49,492 nucleotides of DNA from an uncultured Pelagibacteraceae bacterium (GCA_902595885.1 CACJRQ010000009.1:1-49492), one strand, 5' to 3'; counted from the stretch's first letter, positions 8,146-16,483 are shown. The notes: generated from the letters alone by a model not told the origin. Made by a program: numbers and translations.

Positions 8146-9096
8146 ATGTCCACCCCTAATAATAATCCCAAAGGGATAGTATTCATATTAATAGCCATGA
8201 TGGTTTTTTCTGTCCAGGATGGAATCATGAAGTATATTTATAATTTTGTTTCACTTTATGAAATTTACTTAATTAGAACAGTAATAAGTTTTGTGCTTAT
8301 TTTAATATTTTTAATAATTACAAAACAACCAATAGTATTTAAAACCCAATATCCTCTTTTAACTATTACGCGTGTAATACTTTTTTTCTTTGGCTTTAGT
8401 TCTTTTTATGTTTCTTTGACTGTGTTACCGCTTGGTACTGCTACTGCTTTATTTTTTGTTACTCCCTTTTTAATTACAATATTCGCTCATTTTTTTTTAA
8501 AAGAAAAAATAGGAGTAAGAAGGTGGTCTGCTATAGTCGTTGGATTTATTGGTGTTTATATAACATTAAATCCTGATTTTAGTAATTTTAACTATTTAAG
8601 TTTGCTGCCTATTTTATGTGCGCTTTGTTACTCATTATCTATGATAATAATAAAAAAAACATCTGATAAGGATAGTGTTTATACACAAACATTTACATTT
8701 TATATTGGTGCAATAATTATTAGCATAATTTTTTATTTTATTATAGGTGATGGTCAATATAACGTCTCGGATCATCCAGCTTCACAATTTATATTTAGGG
8801 AATGGTTTATTGATTTTAATTCTAATATTCTATTAATGACTGCAACAGGGGTGACTGCCACGCTTGCTTTTCTTTTTTTATTTAAAGCTTACAGCATAGC
8901 TTCTCCAGCTGTTGTTTCGCCTTTCGAATATTCAATATTATTATGGTCACCACTTGTAGGATGGTTATATTTTGAAGAAATACCTTCATTAAATACAGTG
9001 ATTGGAATTTTAATTATAGTATCAAGTGGTGTTTATATTTTTATTCGTGAAAAGGCACAAAATCAATCTATTGCTACAGAAAAACCACTTAGATAA
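8146..9096 (+). CDS. EamA-family drug/metabolite transporter (copy 1 of a tandem pair)
   Basis: A 316-residue protein with about ten hydrophobic segments in two EamA halves: first half from VFILIAMMVFSVQDGIMKYI, the conserved RRWSAIVVGFIGV loop near residue 125, and a second half ending YIFIREKAQ. Inner-membrane transporter of the DMT superfamily, often exporting amino acids or other small metabolites. It follows the amidinotransferase and directly abuts a paralogue whose sequence is recognisably similar throughout, including the loop FREWF and the tail IATEKPLR / IATETPVRR. Tandem duplication is the simplest explanation. The substrate is unknown; the neighbour suggests an amidino compound. 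Confidence 0.85.
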   Translation: MSTPNNNPKGIVFILIAMMVFSVQDGIMKYIYNFVSLYEIYLIRTVISFVLILIFLIITKQPIVFKTQYPLLTITRVILFFFGFSSFYVSLTVLPLGTATALFFVTPFLITIFAHFFLKEKIGVRRWSAIVVGFIGVYITLNPDFSNFNYLSLLPILCALCYSLSMIIIKKTSDKDSVYTQTFTFYIGAIIISIIFYFIIGDGQYNVSDHPASQFIFREWFIDFNSNILLMTATGVTATLAFLFLFKAYSIASPAVVSPFEYSILLWSPLVGWLYFEEIPSLNTVIGILIIVSSGVYIFIREKAQNQSIATEKPLR

Positions 9097-10050
9097 ATGA
9101 CAAAAGATAATAATTCTAAAGGTATTATTTTAATAATCGTCGCGATGACTTTATTTGCAATGCAAGATTCTTTAATAAAATATATTTTTGAAAAAGCCTC
9201 TCTTTATGAAATTTTTTTTGGAAGGTATTTTGTTGCAGCTGTTTTACTTTTTAGTTACATAAAATTTAAAAAACAAAAAGTTTCATTAAAAACTTTTTAT
9301 CCTATTTTAACAATTGTTAGAGTTGTTCTTCACTTTTTGGCATTTTCAGCTTTCTTTATTTCTCTTACATACATGCCCTTAGCAACAGCAAATGCTCTAT
9401 TCTTCTCTTGTCCTTTTTTTGTATCTATTTTTGCTAAATTTTTTTTAAAAGAGTTTATTGGATTAAGAAGATGGTCTGCAATTGTATTTGGTTTCATAGG
9501 AGTTTTTATTGTACTTGACCCAAACTTTTCTGATTTTGAATACAAAAGTTTACTCCCAGTAGTATGTGCATTCTTTTATGCTGCATCCATGACTATAACG
9601 AAATACACATCTGATAAAGATGACGTAAATACCCAATTATTTTATTTTTATTTAATAGCCCTAATTTTATGTGGTCTAATTTATTTGTTTATGGGAAATG
9701 GACAATTAAATAGCCCAGAGTTTGATCCAACTACACAGTTTATTTTCAGAGAATGGTTTTCAAATATTGAATATACATGGAAATTTATCTTATTTTTTGG
9801 TTTTGTCGCCTCTATTGCTTTTCTATGTATATTTTCAGCTTATATTGTTGCTTCACCTTCAGTGGTTTCTCTGTTTGAATATTCTCTAATTATAATGTCT
9901 ATGATACCTGGATATTTTTTATTTAATGAAATTCCATCAGGTAAAACTTTTTTTGGAGTTGCGTGTATAATAGCTGCTGGGATTTATATTTACTTAAGAG
10001 AAAAAGCTAGGGATCAATATATTGCAACAGAAACTCCAGTAAGAAGATGA
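9097..10050 (+). CDS. EamA-family drug/metabolite transporter (copy 2 of a tandem pair)
   Basis: A 317-residue, roughly ten-span EamA transporter, collinear with the preceding gene (MQDSLIKYIFEKASLYEI, LRRWSAIVFGFIGVF, TQFIFREWF, YIYLREKARDQYIATE). The ATG follows the stop of copy 1 with no gap, and its own stop overlaps the next gene as ATGA, so all three are probably translated from one message. Two similar 10-span proteins side by side could act as a pair or as diverged exporters with different substrates. No substrate can be assigned. Confidence 0.85.
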   Translation: MTKDNNSKGIILIIVAMTLFAMQDSLIKYIFEKASLYEIFFGRYFVAAVLLFSYIKFKKQKVSLKTFYPILTIVRVVLHFLAFSAFFISLTYMPLATANALFFSCPFFVSIFAKFFLKEFIGLRRWSAIVFGFIGVFIVLDPNFSDFEYKSLLPVVCAFFYAASMTITKYTSDKDDVNTQLFYFYLIALILCGLIYLFMGNGQLNSPEFDPTTQFIFREWFSNIEYTWKFILFFGFVASIAFLCIFSAYIVASPSVVSLFEYSLIIMSMIPGYFLFNEIPSGKTFFGVACIIAAGIYIYLREKARDQYIATETPVRR

Positions 10051-11015
10051 CCAAAAGTTATATACCTACAATTGATATATCCTCACTTATAAAAAATAAC
10101 TTTGAAACTCAAAGTGCATTTAAGACAATTAAAGAAATTGAAAAAGCTTGTACCAAAGTAGGTTTTTTTCAAATTACTGGTCATGAAATTAATTTAAAAT
10201 TAATTAAAAAAACATGCGGGGTTGGCAATAAATTTTTTAATTTACCAGACAAAAAAAAAAGAAAGTTGTTACCAAAAAAATGGAATAAAAAAAATAAAAA
10301 TCTATACAGAGGATATTTTCCTAACGATGTAAATGGAAAAGAAGGTTTAGATATAGGTGATTTAAAGGTAACTAAAAAATATTCGTCAAATCTAAACAAT
10401 CAATACATAGAGCATCTTAATCTGGGAAAATGTTTAAATAAAAGCTCAATTAGTATTTTAAACAAATATTTTGATAACATTTATAGATTGAGTGAAACAT
10501 TGTTTAAAAGTGTAATAAAACTTAATAAAAAAAATCCCGATATTTCTGGTAAAGCTTTTTCAAGATTAAAAACATTAAGCACATTAAGATTTAATTATTA
10601 CCCTAACCAAACAAAACCAGTGGAAATATCAAAACAAGATGGGGTTGCTCTTGGGTGTGAAACGCATGTTGATAGTGGAATATTTACAGTTCTCTATCAA
10701 GATAGAAAAGGAGGATTGCAGGTACAAAATAGAAAAAACAAAAAATGGTACGATGTACCATTTAACAAAAATGCTTTAGTAGTAAATACAGGTAGAGCTC
10801 TAGAATATTTAAGCAAAGGTAAATTTAAAGCAACAAATCACAGAGTTTTGTGGAATAAAAGTAAGAGACTGTCTGTTCCTTTTTTCTTTGAACCTTCCTA
10901 TGATTTCAAAATGAACCAATCATTTTTAAATGGAAGTAAATTTAAAAATAATGGTGAAATTTATGAGAAATTTCTTAATAAATCCTTGAAAAAATTTATT
11001 GAATATCAACGTTAG
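10047..11015 (+). CDS. Isopenicillin N synthase-like Fe(II)/2OG oxygenase
   Basis: A 322-residue enzyme of the plant-type/IPNS 2OG oxygenase family. The N-terminal DIOX_N region begins IPTIDISSL and includes KVGFFQITGH (residues 37-46). Catalytic residues are H207 and D209 (CETHVDSG), H265 (ATNHRVL) and the RxS motif R274-L-S276 that binds the 2OG C5 carboxylate. NTGRALEYLSKGKFKATNH is diagnostic. It overlaps the second EamA gene by four bases, so it belongs with the amidinotransferase/exporter group and may modify the exported compound. Lysine and asparagine content is very high, as in other genes here. Substrate unknown. Confidence 0.83.
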   Translation: MTKSYIPTIDISSLIKNNFETQSAFKTIKEIEKACTKVGFFQITGHEINLKLIKKTCGVGNKFFNLPDKKKRKLLPKKWNKKNKNLYRGYFPNDVNGKEGLDIGDLKVTKKYSSNLNNQYIEHLNLGKCLNKSSISILNKYFDNIYRLSETLFKSVIKLNKKNPDISGKAFSRLKTLSTLRFNYYPNQTKPVEISKQDGVALGCETHVDSGIFTVLYQDRKGGLQVQNRKNKKWYDVPFNKNALVVNTGRALEYLSKGKFKATNHRVLWNKSKRLSVPFFFEPSYDFKMNQSFLNGSKFKNNGEIYEKFLNKSLKKFIEYQR

Positions 11016-11050
11016 TAATAATAAAGTTTAAGTATAAAGCGATACATAAC

Positions 11051-11101
11051 TCGTCGTTAAATTCAAAAATTTACGAAAGTGGGATCGGTCGTCTTTAAAT
11101 T
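11051..11101 (+). repeat. Imperfect direct repeat in the leader of the flavin monooxygenase operon
   Basis: The 105-base spacer 11016-11120 contains TCGTCGTTAAATT (11051-11063) and TCGTCTTTAAATT (11089-11101), which agree at 12 of 13 positions and start 38 bases apart. Between them is an AT palindrome-like stretch TAAATTCAAAAATTTA. The copies sit just upstream of a strong AAAGGAGG ribosome site for the operon. Repeated sites of this kind can be operators for a dimeric regulator, but no regulator gene is adjacent. Confidence 0.3.
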
Positions 11102-11120
11102 AATTTTTAAAGGAGGCTTT

Positions 11121-12287
11121 ATGAACTTTGGATATTTTTGTAACACTACTAATTGGGATAAAAAACCTTATACCCAACTACTAGACGAAGCAAGAGAGAT
11201 CACGGAATATTGTGATCAAAATAATTGGAATTCAATTTGGTATACCGAACATCATTTTAATCACGAAGGAATGGAGTCTTGCACTAATCCACTAATGATG
11301 TGTACAGATGCTGCAGCAAGAACTAAAAAAATTCGTTTAGGACAAGCTTGTAACGTTATCACATTTCATAATCCCATAAGACTTGCAGAAGATATTGCTA
11401 CTCTTGATCAAATGTCAAAAGGGAGAGTTGAAGTGGGTATTGGCAGAGGAGTTTATGGTAGAGAAGCAATCAACATGAATAAAGAAGCTGACTTAAAAGA
11501 CCAAGCAAAAAATTTCAGACTTTTTTCTGAAACATTAGACGTAATGAAAAAAGCATGGTCCGAAGACTTCTTTTCTCATCAAGGAGAATTTTATACCTAT
11601 CCATCTCCTAATTTTATTTGGCAACACGACATGAGTCCTCCGAAAGAAAATGTTGTGGATTTAAAAACAAACGAATTAAAACAAATATCTGTATTACCAA
11701 AACCTTATCAGAAACCTTTTCCACCAATATCACAAGTAGTTGATGGAGAAAGATCAATTCAGTGGGCAGCTGAAAATGGTCTTAATACAATTATGTGGAT
11801 ACCAACTGTAAAAGCTTTGAGAAAAAGATTTGAAATTTTTAAGGAAGCAAAATCAAAAGCAGAAAATAGAGATGTGCCATTAGGTGAGGGAATAAGTTTA
11901 GTTAGAGATATGTTTGTTGCAGAAACTATGGAAGAGGCTGAGAAAATGGCTGGAGAACATATTGTAAATTATATGAGATGGGTCTGTCATTGGAGAGGAT
12001 TGGGAAACCATATGGATCCAGATGAAAAACTACCAGAGACAAAAAATAAGCTAGATTTATTAAATTATGAATTTCTTCACAAAAGAAATCTTTTATTTGG
12101 AACACCGGAGTTTGTAATAGAAAAAATAAAAGAACTTCAGCAAGAATTAAATCTTCAAAATTTACAAGTCTGGTCTAACTTTCCAGGTATCAAGCATGAA
12201 GACTGTATGAGAAGCATCAAATTATTTACAGAAGAAGTCATTCCAAATATAAAACCTATAGATACGAACATTCAAAGAGCTAGTTAG
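11121..12287 (+). CDS. Luciferase-like flavin-dependent monooxygenase (LLM family)
   Basis: A 388-residue flavin monooxygenase of the bacterial luciferase fold. The ATG at 11121 is preferred over an upstream in-frame GTG at 11079 because AAAGGAGG precedes it at good spacing and the family N-terminus (MNFGYFCNTTNWDKKPY) starts there. Family features include IWYTEHHFNHEG (catalytic-loop His region), RIRLGQA-like KKIRLGQACNVI, LDQMSKGRVEVGIGRG, and a C-terminal FGTPEFVIEKIKEL. Such enzymes take reduced flavin from a reductase and oxygenate heterocycles or sulfonates (RutA, TgnA, SsuD). It heads a coupled run with DUF1185, hydrolase and aldehyde dehydrogenase, the enzyme classes expected after oxygenative ring opening. 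No flavin reductase adjoins. Confidence 0.87.
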   Translation: MNFGYFCNTTNWDKKPYTQLLDEAREITEYCDQNNWNSIWYTEHHFNHEGMESCTNPLMMCTDAAARTKKIRLGQACNVITFHNPIRLAEDIATLDQMSKGRVEVGIGRGVYGREAINMNKEADLKDQAKNFRLFSETLDVMKKAWSEDFFSHQGEFYTYPSPNFIWQHDMSPPKENVVDLKTNELKQISVLPKPYQKPFPPISQVVDGERSIQWAAENGLNTIMWIPTVKALRKRFEIFKEAKSKAENRDVPLGEGISLVRDMFVAETMEEAEKMAGEHIVNYMRWVCHWRGLGNHMDPDEKLPETKNKLDLLNYEFLHKRNLLFGTPEFVIEKIKELQQELNLQNLQVWSNFPGIKHEDCMRSIKLFTEEVIPNIKPIDTNIQRAS

Positions 12288-12290
12288 TAA

Positions 12291-12875
12291 ATGGATTTAA
12301 AACTTAGAAAATTTGCAAAATTTGTAGATAAAACTTTTATTGAAGGTGGAAAAAAAGCTAATGAACCTGTTCTGTTAGTTTCGGTTGCAGCTGTTATAGA
12401 AAATCCTTGGGCCGGAAAAGGTTTTGTAGAAGATTTAAAACCAGAAATATTAGATCTTGCACCTCAATTAGGAGATCTTTTGGTACCAGAGTTAACAAAA
12501 GAAATTGGATCTGGCGAAAAAATTTTAGCATATGGAAAAGCGGCTATGGTTGGATTAAATGGTGAAATAGAACATGCGTCCGCATTTATTCACACTTTAA
12601 GATTTGGAAATAAATTTAGAGATGCAGTTGGTGGTACCTCCTATTTAAGTTTTACAAATACCAGAGGTCCTGCGGGTGCAAAAATTTCAATTCCAATGAT
12701 GCATAAAACTGATGCTGGATTAAGACCTTTTTATCTAACACATGAATTTACAATTCACGATGCGCCTAATGAAGATGAAATAATTGTTGCTATTGGTGGT
12801 GCCCCAACTGGACGAGCTCATGCAAGAACAGGTGATAGATATCAAGACATGAAAGAGATGGGCATCGATAAATAA
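12291..12875 (+). CDS. DUF1185 'amino acid synthesis' family protein
   Basis: A 194-residue protein of the DUF1185 (Amino_synth) family, recognised from VSVAAVIENPWAGKGFVEDL, GKAAMVGLNGEIEHASA, the central TRGPAGAKISIPMMHK and the C-terminal GGAPTGRAHARTGDR. The family name comes from weak evidence and its biochemical function is not established to my knowledge. It lies three bases after the monooxygenase and three bases before the hydrolase ATG, so it very probably acts in the same pathway. No signal peptide or membrane segment; a cytoplasmic soluble protein. Confidence 0.82.
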   Translation: MDLKLRKFAKFVDKTFIEGGKKANEPVLLVSVAAVIENPWAGKGFVEDLKPEILDLAPQLGDLLVPELTKEIGSGEKILAYGKAAMVGLNGEIEHASAFIHTLRFGNKFRDAVGGTSYLSFTNTRGPAGAKISIPMMHKTDAGLRPFYLTHEFTIHDAPNEDEIIVAIGGAPTGRAHARTGDRYQDMKEMGIDK

Positions 12876-12878
12876 TTG

Positions 12879-13664
12879 ATGTCTTACAATTTTGATAACA
12901 ATCAAAATCATTATTATTTTAATAATAAAAATTCTTTACCAATAATCTTTATCCATGGTGTTGGTTTAAATCAACTAATGTGGAAACCACAAATTGAATT
13001 TTTTAAGCATAAATCATTAATAACTTACGATCTGTTAGGACACGGAAAAACACCGTTTAACAATCCAAACTTATCAATGAAAAATTTTACTGATCAATTG
13101 TCAAATTTAGTAAATAACTTAAAGATAGAGAAATTTAATTTAATTGGTTTTTCTATCGGATCTTTGATTGCAATTGAATTTGCGTCAAAATACGAAAATT
13201 ATTTAAATTCTTTAACTCTAATATCCACTACATACAAAAGAACAGCAGAAGAAAGACAAAATGTAATTGATAGAGTGAATTTGGCAAAAAAAAATATGCC
13301 AATATCTCAAATGGCAATGAAGAGATGGTTTTCAGATAAATACCTTGAACAAAACCCTGAATTATACGATGAGTTTATGAAAATTCTTAATAAGAAAGGA
13401 ATTGATCAAGAAAATTTTATAAAAGCTTACGAAGTATTTGCAAACTATCAGGACAATCTTGAAAATATAAAAAATATAAAAACAAATACTTTAATAATAA
13501 CAGGATCGGATGATCCAGGATCTACGCCTGATATGTCTAAAAATTTAAATAAAGATATCGAAAATTCAACATATGTTGAAATCAAAAATGGAAAACATCT
13601 ATGCACTATTGAATATGCAGACGAAGTAAATAATGCAATAATGAAACATATAAATAATGCCTGA
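12879..13664 (+). CDS. Alpha/beta-hydrolase fold protein
   Basis: A 261-residue alpha/beta hydrolase. The ATG at 12879 is taken rather than the TTG at 12876. Oxyanion-loop HGVG follows the first core strand, the nucleophile elbow is GFSIG with S92, the acid is probably in TGSDDPG, and H240 sits in NGKHLCTIE. Overall it resembles small hydrolases such as RutD, TgnD or 3-oxoadipate enol-lactonase. Position between DUF1185 and the aldehyde dehydrogenase (which it overlaps by eight bases) suggests cleavage of an amide, enamine or lactone produced after flavin-dependent ring opening. The exact bond cleaved is not deducible. Confidence 0.85.
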   Translation: MSYNFDNNQNHYYFNNKNSLPIIFIHGVGLNQLMWKPQIEFFKHKSLITYDLLGHGKTPFNNPNLSMKNFTDQLSNLVNNLKIEKFNLIGFSIGSLIAIEFASKYENYLNSLTLISTTYKRTAEERQNVIDRVNLAKKNMPISQMAMKRWFSDKYLEQNPELYDEFMKILNKKGIDQENFIKAYEVFANYQDNLENIKNIKTNTLIITGSDDPGSTPDMSKNLNKDIENSTYVEIKNGKHLCTIEYADEVNNAIMKHINNA

Positions 13665-15138
13665 ATTAAAAAAATATCAAATGTTTATAGATGGTCAGTG
13701 GGTAGATTCTGATACAAAAAAAACTTTTGAAACTTTAAATCCAGAAAATAATAAGCCTTGGGCTGTAGTACCTGAAGCCAGCGCAAATGATGTGGATAGA
13801 GCCGTAAAAGCTGCACAAAAAGCTTTCGAAGGTGAATGGCCAAAAATGATTGCAAGAGATAGGGCAAAATTTTTAAGAGCCATTGGAAATAAGCTTAGAG
13901 AAAATTCTGAATTATTAGGAAAAATTGAAACAATTGATACAGGAAAACTGTACAGAGAAACTTATCAACAAGCAAAATACATTGCAGAATATTATGATTA
14001 CTATGCAGGTTTAGCTGACAAAGTTGAAGGAACAGTTCTACCAATAGATAAACCAAATATTCAAGCGATCACAACAAGAATTCCAATAGGTGTTATTGCA
14101 GCTATCATTCCCTGGAATTCTCAAATGTTTTTAACTGCAACAAAAGTTGCTCCTGCTTTGGCTATGGGTAATACGGTTGTAATTAAATGTTCTGAATTAG
14201 CACCAGCAACTATGTTTGAGTTTGCAAAGTTAATTGAAGAAACTGGAATACCAAAAGGCGTTGTAAATGTAGTTTCTGGTTTTGGAGATCCATGTGGTAA
14301 AGCTTTAACTACTCACAACCTAGTTGAAAAAGTAGCTTTTACAGGAGGTCCTGAAACTGCGAGACATATTATTAGAAACTCTGCAGAAAACTTATCTGAA
14401 GTAAGTTTAGAATTAGGTGGAAAAAGTCCTGTAGCTGTTTTTGATGATGCCAAACAAGAAAATGCAATTAATGGAATAACTGCTGGAATATTCGGGGCAA
14501 GTGGTCAAAGTTGTATAGCGGGTTCAAGGTTGTACTTACAAAAAGGAATTTATAACGAATTTTTAGATAAGTTAGCATCAAGAGCAGAAAAAATTAAAAT
14601 AGGTGCTCCAATGGACTCTGATACTGAAATGGGTCCCTTAAGTAACTTTAAACAATTAGAAGTAATAGAAAAAAATATTAAATTAACTGTTGAACAAGGT
14701 GGAAAAATTAAATGCGGTGGTAAAAGACATCCTTTTTCAAATCAAGGTTATTACTTCCCACCAACAATTATTGAATGTGAAAATCATAATCTGCCAGCTG
14801 CTGAGAATGAACTTTTTGGCCCTGTGTTATCGGTCATGAAATTTGATACTGAAAAAGAAGTAATAGAGTTAATGAATGATAACCAATATGGTCTTTCTTC
14901 AGGTGTATATACTAGTGATCTCGCAAGAGGAATGAGGGTATCTAATGCTATCCGGGCAGGTATAACTTTCGTTAATACTTATAGATTAATTTCTCCTTCA
15001 GCTCCATTTGGAGGTATCAAGGATAGTGGATATGGAAAAGAAGCAGGAATTGACTCCATTAAAGACTATACAAGAGTAAAAACAACATGGTTCTATACAT
15101 CTGACGAACCTTCTCTAGACCCTTTCTCAATCAGATAA
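13657..15138 (+). CDS. NAD(P)-dependent aldehyde dehydrogenase
   Basis: A 493-residue member of the ALDH superfamily of usual length. N154 (IPWNSQ), E252 (LELGGKSP) and the nucleophile C286 (GQSCIAGS) form the active site; FTGGPETAR is the cofactor-loop variant of FTGS. It resembles betaine-aldehyde/semialdehyde dehydrogenases. Last enzyme gene of the monooxygenase operon, overlapping the hydrolase, so it likely oxidises a semialdehyde intermediate to the acid. A 109-base gap with a candidate promoter then separates it from the binding-protein gene. A betaine aldehyde role is possible but the neighbours argue for the ring-cleavage pathway. Confidence 0.88.
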   Translation: MPELKKYQMFIDGQWVDSDTKKTFETLNPENNKPWAVVPEASANDVDRAVKAAQKAFEGEWPKMIARDRAKFLRAIGNKLRENSELLGKIETIDTGKLYRETYQQAKYIAEYYDYYAGLADKVEGTVLPIDKPNIQAITTRIPIGVIAAIIPWNSQMFLTATKVAPALAMGNTVVIKCSELAPATMFEFAKLIEETGIPKGVVNVVSGFGDPCGKALTTHNLVEKVAFTGGPETARHIIRNSAENLSEVSLELGGKSPVAVFDDAKQENAINGITAGIFGASGQSCIAGSRLYLQKGIYNEFLDKLASRAEKIKIGAPMDSDTEMGPLSNFKQLEVIEKNIKLTVEQGGKIKCGGKRHPFSNQGYYFPPTIIECENHNLPAAENELFGPVLSVMKFDTEKEVIELMNDNQYGLSSGVYTSDLARGMRVSNAIRAGITFVNTYRLISPSAPFGGIKDSGYGKEAGIDSIKDYTRVKTTWFYTSDEPSLDPFSIR

Positions 15139-15175
15139 TTATAAGCGTCAATTAACTATCTAAAATAGGATAATT

Positions 15176-15205
15176 TTGTCATTGAATATTGACTGTATTC
15201 ATACT
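15176..15205 (+). promoter_or_regulatory. Candidate sigma70-type promoter for the binding-protein gene
   Basis: TTGTCA (15176-15181) and CATACT (15200-15205) are separated by 18 bases, about 40 bases before the ATG at 15248. The match is moderate and the sequence is AT-rich, so chance is a real alternative. A separate promoter would fit the higher expression expected of a periplasmic binding protein relative to the upstream enzymes. Confidence 0.35.
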
Positions 15206-15247
15206 TAAATTGGCTTTTATAAATTGTTAACAATAAAGAGGAAGATA

Positions 15248-16429
15248 ATGAGAAAACTATTTATCGCTGCATTTATGTTTGTTTCTATTTTTGGAACAAA
15301 GGTAATGGCAGATATTAAAATGGGGATCATCTTAGGATTCACTGGTCCTATTGAATCTCTAACTCCAGCTATGGCTGCATCTGCAGAGCTTGCGTTTAAA
15401 GAAGCTTCTGATTCAGGTTCACTATTAGGTGGAAAAAAAATTGAGCCAGTAAGAGCAGACTCAACTTGTGTTGACTCAGCAGCGGCAACAGCTGCAGCTG
15501 AAGGTTTAATTTCAGGTGGTGTAGCTGCAATCATGGGAGCAGACTGTTCAGGTGTAACTGGTGCTATTGCAACTAACGTTGCTGTACCAAATGGTGTAGT
15601 AATGATTTCACCTTCAGCTACTTCTCCAGGATTAACAACTCTAGATGATAAAGGGTATTTCTTTAGAACTGCTCCATCAGATGCTAGAGGTGGCCAAATT
15701 TTAGCTGACATAACTAAAGATAGAAAAGTAAAAAGTGTTGCAATCACTTATACTAACAATGACTATGGTAAAGGGTTAGCTGATGTTTATAAAGCAGCAG
15801 TTGAGGCTCATGGTATTAAAGTTACAACTGTAACTGCTCACGAAGATGGAAAAGCAGATTACTCATCTGAAGTAGCAACTCTTGCTTCTGCTGGTGGTGA
15901 TGCTGTAGCAGTTATTGGTTATCTTGACCAAGGAGGAAAAGGAATTATTCAAGCTTCTTTAGACTCTGGTGCCTTTGATAGATTTATTTTATCAGATGGT
16001 ATGATTGGTCAATCTTTAGTTGATGCATTTGGAAAAGATTTAAGCAAATCATTTGGATCATTACCAGGTTCTACTGGTAAAGGTGCAGGTATATTTGCTG
16101 ATGTTGCAAAAGCTGGAGGTGTAGAAGCTTCTGGTCCTTACACAGGTGAATCTTACGATGCAGCTGCTTTAATCGTTCTTGCAATGCAAGCAGGTAACTC
16201 TGCTGACAGAGCCTCTATTGCAAAAAATGTAATGGATGTTGCTAACGCTCCTGGAACTAAAATTTATCCAGGTGAGCTTAAGAAAGGTTTAGATTTACTA
16301 GCAAAAGGTAAAAAGATTAATTACGAAGGTGCTACTGGAGTAACTTTTACTGACGTTGGTGAAGCCGAAGGTTCTTTCTTAGAGCAAGAAGTTAAAGGCG
16401 GAAAATTTAAAACTAAAAAACAAAGATAA
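15248..16429 (+). CDS. LivK-type periplasmic substrate-binding protein of an ABC transporter
   Basis: A 393-residue branched-chain amino acid-type binding protein (Peripla_BP_6). GAGGAAG precedes the ATG at 15248; an upstream in-frame TTG at 15224 is less likely. A signal peptide is clear (MRKLFIAAFMFVSIF, cleavage likely after KVMA). The mature start DIKMGIILGFTGPIE and the SPSATSPGLT segment are family-typical. Codon use is less AT-biased than in neighbouring genes, as usual for abundant binding proteins. It follows the ring-cleavage-like operon and converges on a LivMHFG set lacking its own binding protein, so it is probably that transporter's receptor. The ligand is not identifiable; an amino acid or an N-heterocyclic acid is possible. 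A strong terminator follows. Confidence 0.88.
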   Translation: MRKLFIAAFMFVSIFGTKVMADIKMGIILGFTGPIESLTPAMAASAELAFKEASDSGSLLGGKKIEPVRADSTCVDSAAATAAAEGLISGGVAAIMGADCSGVTGAIATNVAVPNGVVMISPSATSPGLTTLDDKGYFFRTAPSDARGGQILADITKDRKVKSVAITYTNNDYGKGLADVYKAAVEAHGIKVTTVTAHEDGKADYSSEVATLASAGGDAVAVIGYLDQGGKGIIQASLDSGAFDRFILSDGMIGQSLVDAFGKDLSKSFGSLPGSTGKGAGIFADVAKAGGVEASGPYTGESYDAAALIVLAMQAGNSADRASIAKNVMDVANAPGTKIYPGELKKGLDLLAKGKKINYEGATGVTFTDVGEAEGSFLEQEVKGGKFKTKKQR

Positions 16430-16451
16430 TTTTTTATCTTAATTCAAAAAA

Positions 16452-16483
16452 CCCCAGTAATTTAATTACTGGGGTTTTTTTTT
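16452..16483. terminator. Bidirectional intrinsic terminator between convergent genes
   Basis: A perfect 10-bp stem CCCCAGTAAT/ATTACTGGGG (16452-16461 and 16465-16474) with a three-base loop is followed by nine T on the plus strand; on the minus strand the flanking A run gives at least six U. It ends the binding-protein message and the minus-strand MFS message. The loop TTA (16462-16464) is the MFS stop codon, and one arm encodes its last residues. Confidence 0.9.

Noticed and set aside
11079..11120. Upstream GTG start of the flavin monooxygenase
   Set aside because: It would add 14 residues not typical of the family and ignores the strong AAAGGAGG site directly before ATG 11121.
15217..15747. 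A 176-residue open frame antisense to the binding-protein gene
   Set aside because: It mirrors the less AT-biased codons of the binding protein (Ala/Ser/Pro-rich with no domain), overlaps its signal-peptide region and has no ribosome site; a frame shadow.
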